Below are positions 44,217 through 64,000 of a stretch of DNA of 64,000 nucleotides, piece by piece. Within the stretch, counting starts at the first letter, position 1. Every line of letters begins with the position of its first letter. The position numbers and the translations under genes are program-made. The DNA comes from Amoebidium appalachense (Eukaryota; Ichthyosporea). The notes under the pieces are model-generated. The model did no database searches and was not told the DNA's origin. It was given only the letters and a program-made list of their open reading frames with translations. The stretch spans positions 11,966,001 to 12,030,000 of the forward strand of contig CAVNZM010000005.1 of NCBI GenBank assembly GCA_963693365.1, read 5' to 3'.

Positions 44217-44319
44217 AGTATGCACTTGTTACTGGATAACTCGTGAAGTTTTTTTTATTGTCTTCTCAGTATGCCGTGCATACTTGCATATCTTTCCGTC
44301 GAATAAATCCAGTTAAAAG
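44217..44319 (+). repeat. Dispersed 3'-end repeat, copy 3
   Basis: Plus-strand copy, inverted relative to copies 1 and 2. It differs from copy 2 by a longer T-run and a few substitutions. Confidence 0.9.
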
Positions 44320-44350
44320 AAGAAAAAAAGTATTAAAAAAAAAGTATTTA

Positions 44351-44378
44351 GGTCCACTGGCCCTGAGTTCGGTGGACC
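44351..44378. other. Short hairpin
   Basis: GGTCCAC and GTGGACC pair around a 14-base loop, just downstream of repeat copy 3. Confidence 0.5.
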
Positions 44379-44637
44379 TGGCGCTCCACGTAAGTTGTAA
44401 GTGGCCTTTTTCGGGTTTCATGATCAGGTGGCGTTTGTCTGGCCCTGCTGCGCTCTTGCCGTTTTAATTGCCGATTGGACGATCTACGAATAGTCTATTC
44501 ATTTTATTGGGCCTACTCCACAGGGCTGCACACGTGTGGCTCCTTGCTGGCGGGCTGCCGAATGCGCCAACTTCACCAGGTCACACAGTGTTTGTTGAGG
44601 CATCAAGAAAGAGAGAGGTGGGGTTTGAGAGCAGGCA

Positions 44638-44640
<3 letters not shown>

Positions 44641-44680
<40 letters not shown>
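44641..44680. repeat. 40-base poly-G run
   Basis: Uninterrupted G-run in the intergenic region. Confidence 0.9.
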
Positions 44681-44681
<1 letters not shown>

Positions 44682-44924
44682 CGGCGAAACTTGTATGCAC
44701 ATGTGTACTACATGATCGCGATCTGCCAAGGCCGCTTCCTGCAGCTGAGGCTGCCGTACACCCGCTGACTGACAGTAACAAAGCACATGCCTCAAGTTGC
44801 ACGGGCAAGGGAGCCATGCACAATTCAGATTCGCGCACTTGCATGGCATTGTTTGTGTGTTCCTATGCACGTGTGCTTGTGCGTGTGCGGTTTGTGTGAG
44901 TATGTGAAGTGTGTGAAGTGTGTG

Positions 44925-44960
<36 letters not shown>

Positions 44961-45138
44961 TCGTGTGTCAAGGGAGAGGGGGGAGGAATTTCTCAAAGAG
45001 TGAGTTGAGAGGACACGTCTACTCGTTGATATTCTTCCTGTACAAACGCATAAGTGCCCTGTGAGTTTTTTTTTTTTTTTTTTTTTTTTTTTGGAGGGGG
45101 GGGAGAGGGGAAGGGGGGAAGGGGGTGGTGGTGGTGGT

Positions 45139-45174
<36 letters not shown>

Positions 45175-45265
45175 AGAGAGGGACGGAAACCATTGAGGAG
45201 ACACCAAATTTGACAAAAAACAAAACGTCACAAAAACGAAAACGAATCGAACATTTTATTTTATT

Positions 45266-45266
<1 letters not shown>

Positions 45267-45302
<36 letters not shown>
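45267..45302. repeat. (TA)n microsatellite
   Basis: About 17 TA units between a T-rich stretch and a G-run. Confidence 0.95.
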
Positions 45303-45306
<4 letters not shown>

Positions 45307-45567
45307 GGGGGGGGGTCTTCAATATTCAAGGGGGGGGGGGGGGAGAGAGAGAGAGAGAGAGAGAGCCGGGGGAGGGGGGGGGAGGAGGGGGAGGGGGGGA
45401 GGTGGCTTATTATGTTCCGTGCATTTCTGTGCTCCATCGACGAGGTGTAGAACGGCCCAAAATTGGCAGGCAACACCTAAACCCAACCTGATTGTAAAAA
45501 GTTGACCAAAAATCAAAAGGAAAATACCATACTCCTAGGGAGTGTTACTAATGTATATAATTACTAT

Positions 45568-50436
<4,869 letters not shown>

Positions 50437-51265
50437 TGTCAATCTGGTCAACAAACAGGATTGAAACGAAACTCGAAAGTGAAACGGCGCACCGGTAAGA
50501 GGAGGGTAAAATGCTGGGCAACCACTTCAAAGGAATCCCAGGAACTTTAAATTCTACAACTTTAATCACAAGAGTTCTGCAAAAATGATCTTATTCCCAT
50601 AACTAATATTATGTCCAACATCGTACCACCCGGCCCCAGCTTCACGTGTTCGGAAGTGTTGACAAGTTGGGCGCCTTGTAGGAGGCCATGGGCCAATGGC
50701 CTGGGCGCAAGCTGGGCTGTTCAACTGTCTAACGGCTAAAACATGTGGCAAACTAAGGGGTCTACTGATATCTTTTAAAGCATTGAGAATCGGGTCTTTT
50801 ATTAGATTAAAACTTTAGAAATCTTGTTAAAACATCTAGGAAGTATTACAAGTCATGCAGTAAACTTGTTTTCTTTCCATTGGCTGCTTATTTCTTTGGG
50901 CGGGAGCTATGCTATTTGTAGGGACCGAGAGGGGAGCGAGTGGACGGGGCGTACAGAACGAAAGCCAAAACTATGGCCTTTTGTACATTATATGTAGGAT
51001 AAACCACTATACATAAAAATAACTCTCTTGGCGTAAGGAAATACGCGTATTTACTTCTACATGGGCATAAATTATCTACAAATGCGTTTGGGGACATCGT
51101 CTGGCACTGGTTGGACAACTTCAGAACATGGAAAACGGGGAAACAGGCGGGCCAGTGGATTGTGAAGTAGTGTTCTGAAAGTAACGAGAAAATGCACAAA
51201 TGCACCTAGAAGCACGCACTTATTCAACAATCCAGAGGAAATATCATCATAGTAGGAGTTGTAAG

Positions 51266-51538
51266 TTATAGTCGCCATACAAGGAGTTCACTGCTGGCAT
51301 GGAGGGCGCAGACTCTCCCGCTGTGGGGGTGAGCGAAGAAGAGAAACAATTTAGAAACGAGTATGAAGGTGAGCACTTTCCTGTCTAGTCTAGTGATAGC
51401 TCTATCTACATATTTTTTCTGGTTGTGATCTTTGTCATTTCCCTCTTTTCTCCAGTCATGAGCTTGAAGGTTCTCTGCAGGACCATCTTCGCCAATGCAA
51501 CAAAGCTCCTCGTCGTATTCCCGGAATAACGCAAGCAC
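51266..51538 (-). CDS. Uncharacterised minus-strand ORF, possibly spliced
   Basis: Reads VLALFREYDEELCCIGEDGP, then a charged stretch. A likely short intron follows (donor near 51366, acceptor CACAG near 51310), then SGRVCALHASSELLVWRL-type residues to TAA. An acceptor GTTAG precedes the first part. An overlapping ATG frame (51597-51406, MKKEVTVSFVEKCLRYSGN) also looks coding, and I cannot decide between them. No family is recognised. Confidence 0.3.
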   Translation of the reverse strand: MLALFREYDEELCCIGEDGPAENLQAHDWRKEGNDKDHNQKKYVDRAITRLDRKVLTFILVSKLFLFFAHPHSGRVCALHASSELLVWRL

Positions 51539-52304
51539 TTCTCCACGAAGCTAACAGTCACTTCTTTTTTCATCTTGCTACATACCCACGTTAGCACAGC
51601 CCGCGGTTAGCCTCAGGCAAAGAAGTTTTAGGCGGGCTAGACTTACATACGGGGGCAAGGACTATTAAAGAGAAAAAAGAGAGCGCATGTGGCCGTGCTA
51701 AACTAACGGATTGTTGAAACACGAAGCCCTACACACAGCACAGGGAGAGGACTACACCAGATATTCGTTCACACAGGTGTTTAATAGCGCAAGTGCATTC
51801 GAAGTGTGATAGTACTAACATACACTCACATTCACTTAACCGAAGGCCGTTCCCCTTTCGAACCGCTCCTCCCCCCCTCCCCTGCGTCCCCCCCCCCCCC
51901 CCCTCCCCCCCCCCCCCCCCCCCCCTCCCCCCCCCTCCCCCCCTTGCCTCTGCCGCACACCTCACTCGGTGTGATTCACACGCTTGCCTAAAAACCCATC
52001 AATGATGTAGGTACAATCCAAGACCCCTCCTCTTCATCGTCCACAACGACCCCCTCCCCCCCCCCTCCCTCCCCCCCCCCCCCCCCCCCCCCCCCCAAAC
52101 ACACACACACACAACGTGCTCATGTACACAGAGCAACACCCTTATACACATCACCGCGTTTGGGCCTGTACTTGCAAAAATTGCAGAGCCAGTGATCTTA
52201 GTTTTTTTTTTTTTTTTTAAGCAAAATGTTCTCTCGTTTCAGCCATGTATGTGACGGTGTTTAAATCCTTCTTGTGTTTTGCTTAAAAATTCCCATCGTA
52301 CCAG

Positions 52305-52417
52305 GTCCGGCATTCTTGTATTCCTGCTTGGCCAACAGGCAGGCAGAAGGCAGACGGCAGCTCAAAGAGACTGGAACAGTAACACAGGAGCAAGCCGAAC
52401 ACAGCAAACCTGCTAAT
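52305..52417 (+). CDS. Candidate internal exon of a plus-strand gene
   Basis: Acceptor GTACCAG before, donor GTATGT after. The frame reads PAFLYSCLANRQAEGRRQL and continues KETGTVTQEQAEHSKPAN, entering in phase 1 and leaving in phase 0. It could be an upstream exon of the gene at 54143-56371, whose first exon can enter in phase 0. No family is recognised. Confidence 0.35.
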
Positions 52418-52648
52418 GTATGTTGTGTGTCTTTACAGGGATACGTGTGTGCTAGAGTGTGTGTATTTACGAATGCACACCATTGTGTGCATGTCTGTGC
52501 ATGTGTGTGTCCAGTTGCGCAGTAATTTTCTATGGTGTACCCTCGTAGGCGTGTGTATATCTTTTTTTTGTAAGGGAAAGCAGGAACAGCCAAAAGGAGA
52601 GGAAGAAGTGGCAGGGATGCAAACACTTTGATTGATCTCGTAAGATAA

Positions 52649-52735
52649 TCAGCAGTGTATAAACCTGTCCTGTGCGAGGTGGTTGCATTCGGTCGGGGTG
52701 ACACGGTTCTGCCCACAAAGTGTGTGCGCATAGTC
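52649..52735 (-). CDS. Candidate terminal exon on the minus strand
   Basis: After the acceptor TCTACAG the frame reads DYAHTLCGQNRVTPTECNHL and ends DRFIHC with TGA. No upstream exon was established. The family is unknown. Confidence 0.25.
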   Translation of the reverse strand, partial: DYAHTLCGQNRVTPTECNHLAQDRFIHC

Positions 52736-53453
52736 CTGTAGATGGTGGATTTTGGTGGTGGTGGTGGAAGAAGTGGTGGTGGTGGGGGGGGGGGGTGATG
52801 TGTATTGGGAGCACTTGCCAACCTCTAGCAAGCGCAAGCAATTCCAGGAGGAGGGAAGCGGGCGGGGGGAGGGAAGGGGGGGGGGGGGGAGTAGGGGAGT
52901 AGGGAGGGAGGGGCAGGAGAAATGGGGGGAAGGGGCGAGGGAGGGTGGGAGAAGGGGGTGGGAGGTAGTTTTGGGGGCAGGGGGGGAGGGAGGCGGGGAA
53001 GGGGAATAATGAAGTACTTTGTAGTAAGGGAGAGAATGATGTAAAAAGGATTATGTAGTTGCTAGGGGAGTTGGGATATGAGTACAAGACGGCAGATGCA
53101 AGAAATTAAAACATTAGATAAAGGAGTTAGAAAGTAATTTAAGGAAAATAGTGGTTGAATCTGACCGGCTTCGCACGTTCGTGCACACAGAAAATATTTC
53201 TAAAGCGGACTTTAAGATATATACGCAAGGCACAGCACCTACGTGTGAGCAGGTGTGTGATTTTTTATAAGGCAAATCTTTGCATGTTGGAGTTAGTCTA
53301 TGCAACCACCCTCTTCCCAGCACACACACACACACACACTCACACACACACTCACACTCACACACACACTCACATACACACTCACGCACACACACTCACG
53401 CACTCACACTCACACTCACACTCGCAATCACACACACTCACGCACTCACTCAA

Positions 53454-53487
<34 letters not shown>

Positions 53488-53886
53488 ATGTACCCCCCCC
53501 CCCCCCCCCCCATCCCCCCGCTAATTTACACGGCCACAAACGGTCCCCTCCTCCCTTCAGAAACACCCCCCGCTGCACACACACAGGAGCACGTACACAC
53601 ACACAGACACCCTGACGTTTCTGCAAAGCAGGGCACACATACCAACGCACATGACATGCATACGTATGTGTGTGCGGACACATACCTATACGTGCACATA
53701 TACATGCACAGAATCACCATTCAGTCACTCACACACAAGACATGCTCGCTCCCCCCCCCCCCCCCCCCCTCTCTCCCCCAGCCGGCCCGCCCAACCCCTT
53801 TTTCTGCCACTTTCACTTCATGGGCACACCCGCACATGTGGGCAGAGACACCCCCCTCCCCCCTCTAGCCCCCTCCCCCCCCAAAG

Positions 53887-54035
<149 letters not shown>

Positions 54036-54142
54036 CCATATCAACAAATCACTTGACCGTCATTCCCATGTTACTCCCTTCCTGCACCTGATAAGGACTA
54101 TACCATTAGTTTTTCCACTATCGGCGTGCCCTAAGTAGAACA

Positions 54143-56371
<2,229 letters not shown>

Positions 56372-56415
56372 CGCGATTTGATTACGTGTCCTGATTGGTG
56401 AGAGGCACGTGAGAA

Positions 56416-64000
<7,585 letters not shown>

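Larger units (their letters stand above)
43860..45567. other. Region between the PRELI and UPF0598 genes
   Basis: Contains repeat copy 3, a small hairpin, a 40-base G-run (44641-44680), a short (TG)n (about 44928-44958), T-run and G-runs (45067-45170), (TA)n (45269-45302) and GA/G tracts to 45403. The frame 43996-44217 (RSRRKRHHHQ, then a hydrophobic C-terminus) is a weak candidate gene. Confidence 0.5.

Overview
The window is nuclear DNA of a eukaryote, most likely a unicellular alga or other protist. The reasons are spliced genes with GT-AG introns, genuinely eukaryotic protein families (a SUZ12/VEFS-type Polycomb protein, an RGS-C1 signalling protein, a PRELI lipid-transfer protein, an F-box protein, a WD40 protein and a UPF0598 mitochondrial protein) and a plant/algal-type pyruvate decarboxylase. 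I cannot place the species. The DNA between exons is dominated by very long homopolymer C or G runs (up to about 58 bases) and by (CA)n/(TG)n, with some (CT)n, (GA)n and (GTT)n. Most long open frames in the window are artefacts of these tracts. I rebuilt genes from short exons whose splice phases agree. No tRNA, rRNA or CRISPR array was seen.

Layout on the plus strand from the left: a WD40 gene in seven short exons (289-5655); a TATA box at 7431 and a ten-exon pyruvate decarboxylase of 681 residues (8234-17836); a mostly empty 3.4 kb; a tyrosine-recombinase mobile element (21283-23933) flanked by two identical 173-bp direct repeats, followed by a 5 kb gene-poor block that may be a second, non-autonomous copy; and an RGS-C1 protein (28927-35512).

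From 39.8 to 50.4 kb the genes are on the minus strand: an F-box protein (about 40143-40634), a tiny membrane ORF (41420-41593), a PRELI/Ups-family gene (43065-43607) with its own TATA box, and a UPF0598/C8orf82-like mitochondrial gene (45568-50436). A 100-130 bp repeat occurs three times here. The right end returns to the plus strand with an unrecognised multi-exon gene (about 54143-56371) containing a 24-nt intron, and then a SUZ12-like gene that runs off the window (56416 or 56554 to 64000).

The genes do not form one pathway; this is an ordinary mixed chromosomal region. The unusual parts are structural. Introns share a repeating architecture: the 5' splice site is followed within tens of bases by a C-run, and the 3' splice site is often the end of a (CA)n tract, also on the sense strand of the minus-strand UPF0598 gene. 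A roughly 100-180 bp repeat that abuts C-runs occurs seven times, always inside introns and always in the sense orientation, as expected for introner-like or SINE-like insertions. The mobile element is an RT-less tyrosine-recombinase element with one UAA codon between two ORFs in the same frame.
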